9,130 nucleotides of DNA. It comes from Bacteroidales bacterium Bact_20 (GTDB lineage Bacteria; Bacteroidota; Bacteroidia; Bacteroidales; DTU049). The translations under genes were made by a program, and so were the position numbers. The notes below the pieces were generated by a model. That model saw only the letters and a list, made by a program, of their open reading frames with translations, did not search any database and was not told the origin of the DNA. Below, piece after piece: positions 1 to 6,625 of the stretch (position 1 is the stretch's first letter; each line of letters begins with the position of its first letter). The stretch covers positions 1-9,130 of the forward strand of contig LUZL01000176.1 of assembly GCA_001603615.1 (NCBI GenBank), given 5' to 3'.

Positions 1-1328
1 ATATTCTTACTAATTATCTCAATTTTCTTCTCAATAGGTTGATCATATTTATATATTGGTTTGAAGCAATCAGGACAATAGCTGATACTTTGCATCACTT
101 TTTCAGCTAAATCAATAGCACCTTCGCTACCTTTAGAATAGCCTTTGTTTATAGACATCATCACGTTATATTCTTTACAGCGTTGTCTTACAACATCTAT
201 TTCTTCTTCTGTATCAGTGTCAAATTTATTTAACGCTACCACAGGTTTAAAGTTAAACATCATCATATTTTCGATGTGTTTATCTAAATTTGCAAGGCCT
301 TTTTTCACTAGTTCTACATCTGGTATAGAAAGCACATCTTTGGAGGCACCACCATGATATTTCAGTGCTCGTATGGTAACTACCAATACTACAGCGTTTG
401 GCATTAGTCCGAATTGATGACATTTAATATCAAAAAATTTCTCTGCTCCTAGATCAGAACCGAATCCTGCCTCTGTAACAACTACATCACTATAAGTCAT
501 TGCCATTTTAGTGGCTAATATACTATTAGTACCTTGAGCTATGTTAGCAAAAGGGCCACAGTGAATAATAGCTGGTGTGCCATCTGTAGTTTGTACTAGA
601 TTGGGATTTATAGCTTCTTTTAGTAAAGCAGCCATAGCTCCTTGAGCATTTAGATCTCTTGCAAAAATTGGATTTTTATCATACGTTAATCCGACAAAAA
701 TATTTCCCAAACGTTGTTTCAAATCTTTAATACTATCAGTCATACCTAGTATTGCCATTACTTCACTAGCTGCTGTAATATCAAATGTAGATTCTCTAGG
801 TACACCGTTTGTTAAGCCACCAAGTCCTATTACTATATTTCTAAGAGCTCTATCGTTCATATCCATTACTCTATGCCAGAAAATACTTCTAGGATCTAAG
901 CGTAAGTTGCGATTTTTACTTTGTAAATTATTATCTATCAAAGTAGATAATAAATTATTTGCTCTTTCTATAGCAGGTATATCACCAGTGAAAAGTAAAT
1001 TAATATCTTCTATGGGTAATACTTGACTTTTACCACCTCCAGTGGCACCACCTTTGATGCCAAAGACTGGTCCTAATGATGGCTCTCTAAGAGCAACAAT
1101 AGATTTTTTCCCTATGCGATTTAAAGCCATAGAAAGACTAATAGATGTTGTAGTTTTCCCTTCACCTGCAGGTGTAGGCGTGATAGCTGTAACTAACACT
1201 AGTTTAGATTGTTTTGCTTTTTGATCATCTATGAGTCTAAATGGAATTTTTGCTTTATATTTACCATAAAGTTCTAACTCATCTGCAGGTATTCCAAAAT
1301 TATCTGCAATTTCATTAATTTGTTTCAT
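1..1328 (-). CDS. fhs: Formate-tetrahydrofolate ligase, C-terminus cut by window edge
   Basis: Fhs (EC 6.3.4.3) joins formate to tetrahydrofolate using ATP, giving 10-formyl-THF in the cytoplasmic one-carbon pool. The reading frame stays open to base 1, giving 442 codons of a family usually about 555 long, so roughly 110 residues are missing. Visible landmarks are ELELYGKYKAKI (18-29), the ATP-binding loop TPTPAGEGKTTT (50-61), REPSLGPVFGIKGGATGGG (81-99), MDMNDRALRNIVIGLGG (155-171), GPFANIAQGTNS (258-269) and TEAGFGSDLGAEKF (285-298). The start is the ATG at 1328, because the same frame meets a stop five codons upstream. There is no Shine-Dalgarno sequence. It lies 40 bp after waaA with no good -7 box in the gap, so co-transcription with waaA is likely. 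One oddity is GDIPAI at 115-120, where family members known to me have GD-x-HAI. The family call is very secure. Confidence 0.97.
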   Translation of the reverse strand, partial: MKQINEIADNFGIPADELELYGKYKAKIPFRLIDDQKAKQSKLVLVTAITPTPAGEGKTTTSISLSMALNRIGKKSIVALREPSLGPVFGIKGGATGGGKSQVLPIEDINLLFTGDIPAIERANNLLSTLIDNNLQSKNRNLRLDPRSIFWHRVMDMNDRALRNIVIGLGGLTNGVPRESTFDITAASEVMAILGMTDSIKDLKQRLGNIFVGLTYDKNPIFARDLNAQGAMAALLKEAINPNLVQTTDGTPAIIHCGPFANIAQGTNSILATKMAMTYSDVVVTEAGFGSDLGAEKFFDIKCHQFGLMPNAVVLVVTIRALKYHGGASKDVLSIPDVELVKKGLANLDKHIENMMMFNFKPVVALNKFDTDTEEEIDVVRQRCKEYNVMMSINKGYSKGSEGAIDLAEKVMQSISYCPDCFKPIYKYDQPIEKKIEIISKN

Positions 1329-1368
1329 ATGTTTAAAAATTTAATTGTTATTGGATTTAATGATTTTT

Positions 1369-2634
1369 TCACCAAGTTTCTTTTAATTTATCATCTATAT
1401 ATTTTAAAATGATATTAGTAGCTCCTACATTAGATTGTATATAATTTTTACAAACATCAGCTGCATTATTATAACATGTTTTGTCGTTATATAAATTATC
1501 TAATATTTCTAAATATTGATTTATATTATTAAAACTAAAAGCACCATGTAAATTTACCAAATCTATAGCTTCTTGAAATTTTTTATAATTAGGTCCAAAT
1601 ATAATGGGTTTTCCGTATACAGCAGCTTCTAATATATTATGAATACCTTTACCAAAACCATTACCTATGTGTACAATATCTGCATATTTATATAAATGTG
1701 ATAAAATGCCTATTGTATCTATAATTAAAATGTTTTTATTGTTTACTTTTGACATATCAAAATTGTTATCATTTAATTCAGAATATGTCAAAGCAGAATT
1801 TTTAAAAGATTTTTTTAATTTATTTATACGATCATTATGTACCTCGTGTGGAGCAATTATATAACACCAATCTGGATATTTTTTTATAGCTTGATATATA
1901 TATTTTTCATCTTCTTCCCAGCTACTGCCTGCTATATACACAAAACGATTAGAAATAAATTTTTCTATTTGGGGGTAATCTACAGTATTTTGTGCTATTT
2001 CATAAACTCTATCAAATCTAGTATCACCAGCAATAGTTACATTTAGAATCAAATATTTTTCAAGTAATATTTTTGATATACTATTTTGTACAAAAATATG
2101 ATCAAAATATTTTAGATAACGCCTCATATACATACCATACCATCTAAAAAAATATTGATTTGGCCTAAAGACAGCAGAAATCAGTATGGTAGGTATTTGA
2201 TTTTTTTTCAAATAATATAAATAATTAAACCAGAAATCATATTTTACAAAAATGGCTAATTCAGGTAGAAAAGCAGCAATGAATTTTTTAATATTTCTAG
2301 GAACATCTAGTGGTAAATATAAAACCATGTCTACATTAGGATAATTTTTTCTAATTTCATACCCTGAAGGTGAAAAAAATGTTAGTAAAATTTTATGATC
2401 TTTATACCTAATATGTAATTGATCTATTACTGTTCTAGCTTGCTCAAACTCACCTAATGATGAAACATGTATCCAAATCCATCTGTCATTAGGAGTTAAT
2501 TTTTTGTAAATATTTTTTTGCTGTCTTCTACCTTTTGTCCAGGATTTTGCTTTTTTATGTCCAAAGATTGCTATTAAATTAATAATAAATCCATAGATAT
2601 AAATACCAATTGTATATAAGAACCTAATTAACAT
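1369..2634 (-). CDS. waaA: 3-deoxy-D-manno-octulosonic acid (Kdo) transferase
   Basis: WaaA/KdtA (GT30 family) transfers Kdo from CMP-Kdo to lipid IVA at the inner face of the cytoplasmic membrane, starting the LPS inner core. The 421-residue length is normal. A hydrophobic N-terminal membrane segment lies at about 5-25. The acceptor-side domain has WIHVSSLGEFEQAR (54-67), with E62 at the position of the proposed catalytic base, then KYDFWFNYL (131-139) and SAVFRPNQ (153-160). The CMP-Kdo domain has GDTRFDRV (203-210), AGSSWEEDE (235-243), APHEVH (261-266) and GNGFGKGIHNILEAAVYGKP (324-343). D133 replaces the Glu usual in the KYEFW/ETEFW motif. The gene has a close match to a Bacteroidota promoter 19 bp upstream of its ATG. 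fhs follows after 40 bp. Whether it adds one or two Kdo residues cannot be read from the sequence. Confidence 0.96.
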   Translation of the reverse strand: MLIRFLYTIGIYIYGFIINLIAIFGHKKAKSWTKGRRQQKNIYKKLTPNDRWIWIHVSSLGEFEQARTVIDQLHIRYKDHKILLTFFSPSGYEIRKNYPNVDMVLYLPLDVPRNIKKFIAAFLPELAIFVKYDFWFNYLYYLKKNQIPTILISAVFRPNQYFFRWYGMYMRRYLKYFDHIFVQNSISKILLEKYLILNVTIAGDTRFDRVYEIAQNTVDYPQIEKFISNRFVYIAGSSWEEDEKYIYQAIKKYPDWCYIIAPHEVHNDRINKLKKSFKNSALTYSELNDNNFDMSKVNNKNILIIDTIGILSHLYKYADIVHIGNGFGKGIHNILEAAVYGKPIIFGPNYKKFQEAIDLVNLHGAFSFNNINQYLEILDNLYNDKTCYNNAADVCKNYIQSNVGATNIILKYIDDKLKETW

Positions 2635-2652
2635 TTCTATTAATAATTATTG

Positions 2653-2684
2653 CAAAGTTAATTCTAAAATTTATTTTAAACAAA
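2653..2684 (-). promoter_or_regulatory. Promoter of waaA (Bacteroidota type)
   Basis: On the minus strand, a -33 TTTG (2684-2681) is separated by 20 bp from TAACTTTG (2660-2653), a full match to the Bacteroidota -7 consensus TAnnTTTG. The start codon of waaA lies 18 nt beyond the box, implying a leader of about 14 nt. This is the best -33/-7 pair in the window. The transcription start itself is inferred. Confidence 0.7.
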
Positions 2685-2704
2685 TATGATTGATAAAAAA
2701 CAGC

Positions 2705-3127
2705 TTAATTATAAATATAAAGATACCTACCGTCAAAACTATTATTATATAATTTAGCAGGTTTAGTAGCTGGTCCATTTATTATGCTACCGTCAGTTAT
2801 TAAAAATTTAGATCCACAGCAATCATCTTTTACAAAAAGCAGTGTAGAGTCATCTACTGCTAATCTTTCACAATCTAATAATGGCTTATAAGGACAAGCT
2901 CTTTCCATAGTAACGAACTCCTCTTGAGATTTACGATAAATAATAATTCCTTTGTAACCACCAGTGATGTACATATATCCCCCTACGACATTAATATCTC
3001 CATACAATGCACTATATACATCTATACTTATATTTACTGGAGTATAAGGAATATATTCATCTTCTTTACATGCAGTTAATAAAAAAACAAAGAATAATAA
3101 TAATAAATAACTTTTTCTATTAAACAT
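2705..3127 (-). CDS. Rieske-like lipoprotein with non-canonical cluster ligands
   Basis: A 140-residue predicted lipoprotein. Residues 1-19 are a signal sequence and the lipobox LTAC ends at C20, followed by acidic residues. The remainder resembles the Rieske-like lipoproteins common in Bacteroidota: an RACPY segment (77-81), then CCGSKF (103-108), TDGSIINGPA (111-120), a proline, and a terminal SFDGRYLYIYN (130-140). In a true Rieske protein these boxes read C-x-H and C-x-x-H. Here the first is C78-P-Y80 and the second aligns as D101-D-C-C104, so one Cys and both His are replaced. A normal [2Fe-2S] Rieske cluster is therefore unlikely. C86, C103 and C104 might instead form disulfides or bind another metal. 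It begins 3 nt after the stop of the upstream lipoprotein gene, with a weak AAAGG (3140-3136) before the ATG, suggesting translational coupling. Its function is unknown. Confidence 0.75.
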   Translation of the reverse strand: MFNRKSYLLLLFFVFLLTACKEDEYIPYTPVNISIDVYSALYGDINVVGGYMYITGGYKGIIIYRKSQEEFVTMERACPYKPLLDCERLAVDDSTLLFVKDDCCGSKFLITDGSIINGPATKPAKLYNNSFDGRYLYIYN

Positions 3128-3130
3128 TCA

Positions 3131-3478
3131 TTAACCTTTTGTCTTAGGAGGTTTGTGCTGTTGTTTATATTGCCAATTTTTAATCCAGCGTTTTATGAAA
3201 AATTCTTGTTTATTTTCTCTGTTATTTTTGGCTTGTTTCTCAGCTTTTTTCATAGCATCTCTAGTTTCAGGTGTCTGATTATTCATTTGCTGTTTTACTG
3301 CTTTTTGGTATAAAATAGTATCATCCTTCTGGCGTTTCTTTTTTTCTTTTTCAATCTTTTTTTCTTGCTGACTTATACTTGTAGATTGTGTTTGACAAGA
3401 AATAAAATTCATAGAAATAACAACAAATATGGAGATAATTATTAAATTAATACTAGAAAGAGTTATTTTATTTGCCAT
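3131..3478 (-). CDS. Small basic predicted lipoprotein, function unknown
   Basis: A 115-residue protein with a hydrophobic N-terminal segment (about 9-27) ending in FISC, a relaxed lipobox that would acylate C28. The mature part is strongly charged, with a Lys/Glu-rich stretch EKKIEKEKKKRQK (39-51), a second helix-prone segment RDAMKKAEKQAKNNRENKQE (73-92), and a tail of aromatic and basic residues (FFIKRWIKNWQYK) ending KPPKTKG. It resembles the short Lys-rich hypothetical lipoproteins of Bacteroidota that often sit beside a Rieske-like lipoprotein. No domain of known function is recognised. It is the first gene of an apparent two-gene unit, and the next start codon comes 3 nt after its stop. 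The start is the ATG at 3478, which opens directly into the signal segment. The lipoprotein call is likely but the lipobox is not ideal. Confidence 0.7.
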   Translation of the reverse strand: MANKITLSSINLIIISIFVVISMNFISCQTQSTSISQQEKKIEKEKKKRQKDDTILYQKAVKQQMNNQTPETRDAMKKAEKQAKNNRENKQEFFIKRWIKNWQYKQQHKPPKTKG

Positions 3479-3494
3479 TTAATTTATTTTTTTA

Positions 3495-3523
3495 CAAAAG
3501 TAAAAAATAAATTAAATATCAAA
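3495..3523 (-). promoter_or_regulatory. Probable promoter of the two-lipoprotein unit
   Basis: The minus strand has TACTTTTG (3502-3495), a full TAnnTTTG match, 16 nt before the ATG at 3478. A TTTG at 3523-3520 could be the -33 element, but the 17-bp spacing is shorter than the usual 19-21 bp. The -7 box is better supported than the -33. Confidence 0.5.
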
Positions 3524-3608
3524 AATAAAATTTTTGATAAAAAGTTGTATAGCACTATTTTATTTGATATTATCTATTAAAAATATTGTATAATTATTAG
3601 ATTTTAAG

Positions 3609-3640
3609 TTGTTATTTAAATATTTTTTAATATAAATTTG
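3609..3640 (+). promoter_or_regulatory. Probable promoter of the secreted-protein gene at 3656
   Basis: TTG (3609-3611), a 21-bp spacer and TAAATTTG (3633-3640) match the Bacteroidota -33/-7 pattern. The ATG follows 15 nt after the box, implying a leader of roughly 10 nt. The divergent promoter of the lipoprotein unit is about 110 bp away in the same AT-rich intergenic segment (3479-3655). I see nothing else in that segment. Confidence 0.6.
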
Positions 3641-3655
3641 TAAAAATTTTATTAT

Positions 3656-4561
3656 ATGAAAAAAATATTATTAGTTATTTCGTTTTTTATAGTAATAGAA
3701 ACAATTTGCTTTTCGCAAGATACAATTAATAAAAAATGGAGACTTTCTTCCTTAGATTTTAGTTTTGGTTATTTCAATATTTATAATTTTAAAACACCAA
3801 ATACTACACCAGCATATATTGATTACTTTAAAAATCCAGATGCTATAAATGATTATAATTATGATGCAGCTAATTATTGGACTAATTATAAAAATGAAAA
3901 AACTGATGGCTCTAATATTAAATTTTTATTAGGATTACAATCTGGTAAAATGAGAATTAAAAATAGAAGTGAATTTATATTTGGTATAAATTTTCATCAG
4001 AATATTAATTTTAGAAATTCTATAATGGTATTAGAAAGACATGCTATAGATACATTCGCTAATGCACACAATGGTCAGGATATTTTTTTTGATTCCGTAC
4101 ATGTGATATCTGATGATTATAATTATAGTTTTAATTTATTTGATTTTAATATAGGTTATAATTATATCTTTTTCCCAAATAAAAGATACCAGATACATAT
4201 ATCTCCTTATTTAGCACTAGGTCTCACAATAAATAGACATGCGTATATGAATAGGTATATGTTTGATAAATTTATGTTTTTTTTGCCTGATGATTCATTA
4301 TTTGCACAAGGAGAGATTATCAAAAACTATGGACAGATAGAAACAGTATATGATGATAACTTAACTAATTTATTTTATATGAAAGTAGGTGTTCCTATTA
4401 GAGCATATATGGGATTAGGCAATGAAGAAAAAGCTGTAGATGAAATATCAATATTTTTTGAAATAAGTCCAAACTACTTATATATTCCTAAACATTATCC
4501 TGTAATTAATAGTTTTGCTTTTTATTACTCATTTGGAATAAGAATTAATTTTTTGAATTAA
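3656..4561 (+). CDS. Secreted, probable outer-membrane beta-barrel protein, function unknown
   Basis: A 301-residue protein with a classic signal peptide (MKK, then a hydrophobic core at about 4-19), probably cleaved near FS|QD at 20-22. The mature part has no recognised domain. It is very rich in Asn, Tyr and Phe and alternates short amphipathic stretches with polar loops. Examples are EFIFGINFHQNINFRN, FDFNIGYNYIFF, IHISPYLALGLTIN, FYMKVGVPIRAYMGLG and ISIFFEISPNYLYIP. It closes with AFYYSFGIRINFLN, a pattern expected of a terminal transmembrane beta-strand. This suggests a small outer-membrane barrel, but the barrel is inferred from composition. There is no lipobox and no type IX secretion C-terminal domain. 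The gene stands alone, with its own promoter match, and converges on rho with only 6 bp between stop codons. A soluble periplasmic beta-rich protein is the alternative. Confidence 0.75.
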   Translation: MKKILLVISFFIVIETICFSQDTINKKWRLSSLDFSFGYFNIYNFKTPNTTPAYIDYFKNPDAINDYNYDAANYWTNYKNEKTDGSNIKFLLGLQSGKMRIKNRSEFIFGINFHQNINFRNSIMVLERHAIDTFANAHNGQDIFFDSVHVISDDYNYSFNLFDFNIGYNYIFFPNKRYQIHISPYLALGLTINRHAYMNRYMFDKFMFFLPDDSLFAQGEIIKNYGQIETVYDDNLTNLFYMKVGVPIRAYMGLGNEEKAVDEISIFFEISPNYLYIPKHYPVINSFAFYYSFGIRINFLN

Positions 4562-4567
4562 AAAAAA

Positions 4568-6376
4568 TCATCCATTCATAGTTAAGAGAAATTCTTCATT
4601 ATTTTGAGTATAACGCATTCTCTCTTGAATAAAAAGCATAGCTTCTTGAGTATTCATATCAGCTAAATGATTTCTCAAAATCCAGACTCGCTGTAGTATA
4701 TCTTTAGGAACTAAAAGATCATCTCGTCTAGTACTAGAAGCCACTATATCTATAGCTGGGAAAATACGTTTATTAGACAATTTACGGTCTAATTGTAGCT
4801 CCATATTACCGGTACCTTTGAACTCTTCAAAAATGACTTCATCCATTTTAGATCCAGTATCTGTCAAAGCAGTAGCGATGATAGTCAAAGAGCCACCATT
4901 TTCTATCTGACGAGCTGCTCCAAAGAATCGTTTAGGTTTTTGTAAAGCATTAGATTCCACACCACCTGATAATATTTTGCCACTAGGAGGAGCCATAGTA
5001 TTGTGAGCACGAGCCAAACGTGTGATAGAGTCTAAAAGTATAACTACATCATGACCACATTCTACTAGACGTTTAGCTTTTTCTAATACTAATTGCGATA
5101 TTTTAACTTGTTTTTCTGCAGGTTCGTCAAAGGTAGAAGCTATTACTTCAGCTTTTACACTTCTAATCATGTCTGTAACTTCTTCTGGTCTCTCATCAAT
5201 TAATAAAATTATTAAGTAAACCTCTGGATGATTATATGCAATAGCATTTGCTATTTCTTTCAAAATCATTGTTTTACCAGTTTTAGGTTGAGAAACTATC
5301 AAACCGCGTTGTCCTTTACCAATAGGACAGAATAAATCTATTATACGGCTTGTCTGTGTTTCTTGTGGATGACCAGTAAGATTAAATTTTTTGTATGGAA
5401 ACAGTGGAGTCATATAATCAAATGGGACTCTATCTTTTACTACTTGAGGATCTAAACCATTTACTTTCAATACTTTTACTAATGGGAAGTATTTTTCTTT
5501 CTCTCTTGGTGGCCTTATAGTACCATCAATAGTATCTCCTACTTTTAATCCTAATGTTCTTATCAAAGTATTACTAACGTATACATCATCGGGAGAATTA
5601 TAATAATTAAAATCTGAACTTCTCAAAAATCCAAAACCTTCTGATAATATATCTAATACTCCTTGTACTTCTATGATACCCTCATTTTCCCAAGAATATA
5701 TTTTGAGTATTTTGGAGCTTTTATCTTCTAATTCTTCATCTATAGAAATATTTTTTTCATTTTCTATGGGAGAGATCTCTTGCTCTTTTACCAACTCTGT
5801 CTCTATTAATTCTTCATCATCAAGAGTAGAAATTTCTAATGTCTCAGTATCAATAATTTTTGGGGGCTCTTGTATAAGATTGACTTTTTTTACTTTTTTG
5901 TTTTTATATTTATTATGCTGGTTACTATTTTTATTGTCTAATCCTTCCACTTTTTCATTTAAATTATTTTGCTGTGGAGATGAGGATACTTGCTTAGGTG
6001 TATTTATATTATTTGTGGTTTGACTATTACTTTCAGCTTTATTATTAGTAATATTTTCAGCTTTATTAGTAGAAGATTTATTAGATGAAGCTACCATTAT
6101 TTTATTATTAGTTTTTATTCTTTTTCTAGTTGATTTATTAGCTTGATCTTCTGTATCCTCATGTTTTGAAGTAATATTTTCTTCTTTAGCTTCACTAGTT
6201 TCATGAGTATTGTTTTCTGCTATATCTATTAATTTTTTTACTTCATCTTCATTATACAAAGGATGTTTTTTAATTAAAGAAATAAGTTCATTTTTTTTGT
6301 ACCTTCTTGGATTACTAATGTTTAAATATTTAGCAATTAGAAGTAATTGATTGATTTTTAAATCATTTAGATTCAT
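4568..6376 (-). CDS. rho: Transcription termination factor Rho with long disordered insert
   Basis: Rho is the hexameric RNA-dependent ATPase/translocase that ends transcription at rut-containing RNAs. Domains in this 602-residue protein are a Rho_N helical domain (about 1-52), a low-complexity insert rich in Asn, Ser, Thr, Lys and Glu (about 53-225), the OB-fold RNA-binding domain with EGFGFLRS (246-253), PDDVYVS (262-268) and IRPPREKEKYF (287-297), and the RecA-type motor (about 330-602). The motor shows Walker A SQPKTGKT (362-369), DERPEEVTDM (394-403), Walker B ILLDSITRLAR (446-456), GGVESNAL (471-478), the FKGTGNMEL segment (519-527), R537 and the arginine-finger equivalent R550. E. coli Rho has 419 residues; the insert explains the difference. 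Walker A differs from the usual APPK[AT]GKT at its first two positions, but the catalytic K365, K368 and T369 remain. Bicyclomycin-contact equivalents D394, R396, S450 and R453 are kept. The start is the ATG at 6376. The function is certain. Confidence 0.98.
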   Translation of the reverse strand: MNLNDLKINQLLLIAKYLNISNPRRYKKNELISLIKKHPLYNEDEVKKLIDIAENNTHETSEAKEENITSKHEDTEDQANKSTRKRIKTNNKIMVASSNKSSTNKAENITNNKAESNSQTTNNINTPKQVSSSPQQNNLNEKVEGLDNKNSNQHNKYKNKKVKKVNLIQEPPKIIDTETLEISTLDDEELIETELVKEQEISPIENEKNISIDEELEDKSSKILKIYSWENEGIIEVQGVLDILSEGFGFLRSSDFNYYNSPDDVYVSNTLIRTLGLKVGDTIDGTIRPPREKEKYFPLVKVLKVNGLDPQVVKDRVPFDYMTPLFPYKKFNLTGHPQETQTSRIIDLFCPIGKGQRGLIVSQPKTGKTMILKEIANAIAYNHPEVYLIILLIDERPEEVTDMIRSVKAEVIASTFDEPAEKQVKISQLVLEKAKRLVECGHDVVILLDSITRLARAHNTMAPPSGKILSGGVESNALQKPKRFFGAARQIENGGSLTIIATALTDTGSKMDEVIFEEFKGTGNMELQLDRKLSNKRIFPAIDIVASSTRRDDLLVPKDILQRVWILRNHLADMNTQEAMLFIQERMRYTQNNEEFLLTMNG

Positions 6377-6395
6377 ATATTTTAGGATTAATTAA

Positions 6396-6426
6396 CAAAT
6401 TTTTAAAAAAATACCTTTTTTGTCAA
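6396..6426 (-). promoter_or_regulatory. Probable promoter of rho
   Basis: The minus strand has TTG (6426-6424), a 20-bp spacer and AAAATTTG (6403-6396). The -7 box has one mismatch to TAnnTTTG (A for the first T) and lies 19 nt before the rho ATG. The predicted leader of about 15 nt leaves little room for a long rut site upstream of the coding region, so any Rho autoregulation would have to act within the gene. Confidence 0.45.
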
Positions 6427-6485
6427 TACGCTTTATGCACAAGTAATTAATTTATTAAAAGAGATTTTATTTTTTCAGGGAACGT

Positions 6486-6504
6486 TACTTATTTCAAATA
6501 AGTA
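6486..6504. promoter_or_regulatory. Inverted repeat between rho and ctpA, possible operator
   Basis: TACTTATT-TCA-AATAAGTA is a perfect 8-bp inverted repeat with a 3-nt centre, lying about 110 bp from rho and about 120 bp from ctpA. A second, A/T-only palindrome, TTAAAAATTAATTTTTAA, lies at 6527-6544. Either could bind a dimeric regulator, but in such AT-rich DNA the second may well be chance. No T-tract follows the first, so it is not an intrinsic terminator. The rest of the 249-bp intergenic region holds only the promoter matches listed separately. Confidence 0.3.
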
Positions 6505-6589
6505 TTCAAAAATTCTAATTGCAAAATTAAAAATTAATTTTTAAATAGCAAAATATTTATTTCTAGACAATAAATTTTCAGTAGATTTT

Positions 6590-6617
6590 TAATTTTGTAG
6601 AATAATAATTATTTTTG
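6590..6617 (+). promoter_or_regulatory. Two candidate -7 boxes for ctpA
   Basis: TAATTTTG (6590-6597) and TATTTTTG (6610-6617) each match TAnnTTTG. They end 28 and 8 nt before the ctpA ATG. Use of the nearer box would give a nearly leaderless mRNA. Neither has a TTG at the preferred 19-21 bp upstream, so I cannot say which is used. Confidence 0.4.
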
Positions 6618-6625
6618 TAAAAAAG

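Noticed and set aside
1042..1224. Open frames opposite fhs, waaA, rho, ctpA and the transposase (for example 145-357 +, 1667-1864 +, 5673-6023 +, 6856-7095 -, 8786-9040 -)
   Set aside because: They lie wholly inside well-supported genes on the other strand, show no motif or signal, and their composition follows the antisense of the real gene.
5990..6090. Repeated Asn/Lys/Ala/Glu codons in rho as a tandem repeat array
   Set aside because: NKAE occurs twice (NKAENIT, NKAESNS) but with no regular unit length. It is low-complexity sequence in a disordered segment.
6527..6544. A/T-only 18-bp palindrome as a terminator or replication-type element
   Set aside because: It has no G/C pairs and no flanking repeats or iterons. 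Such palindromes arise easily in DNA this AT-rich.
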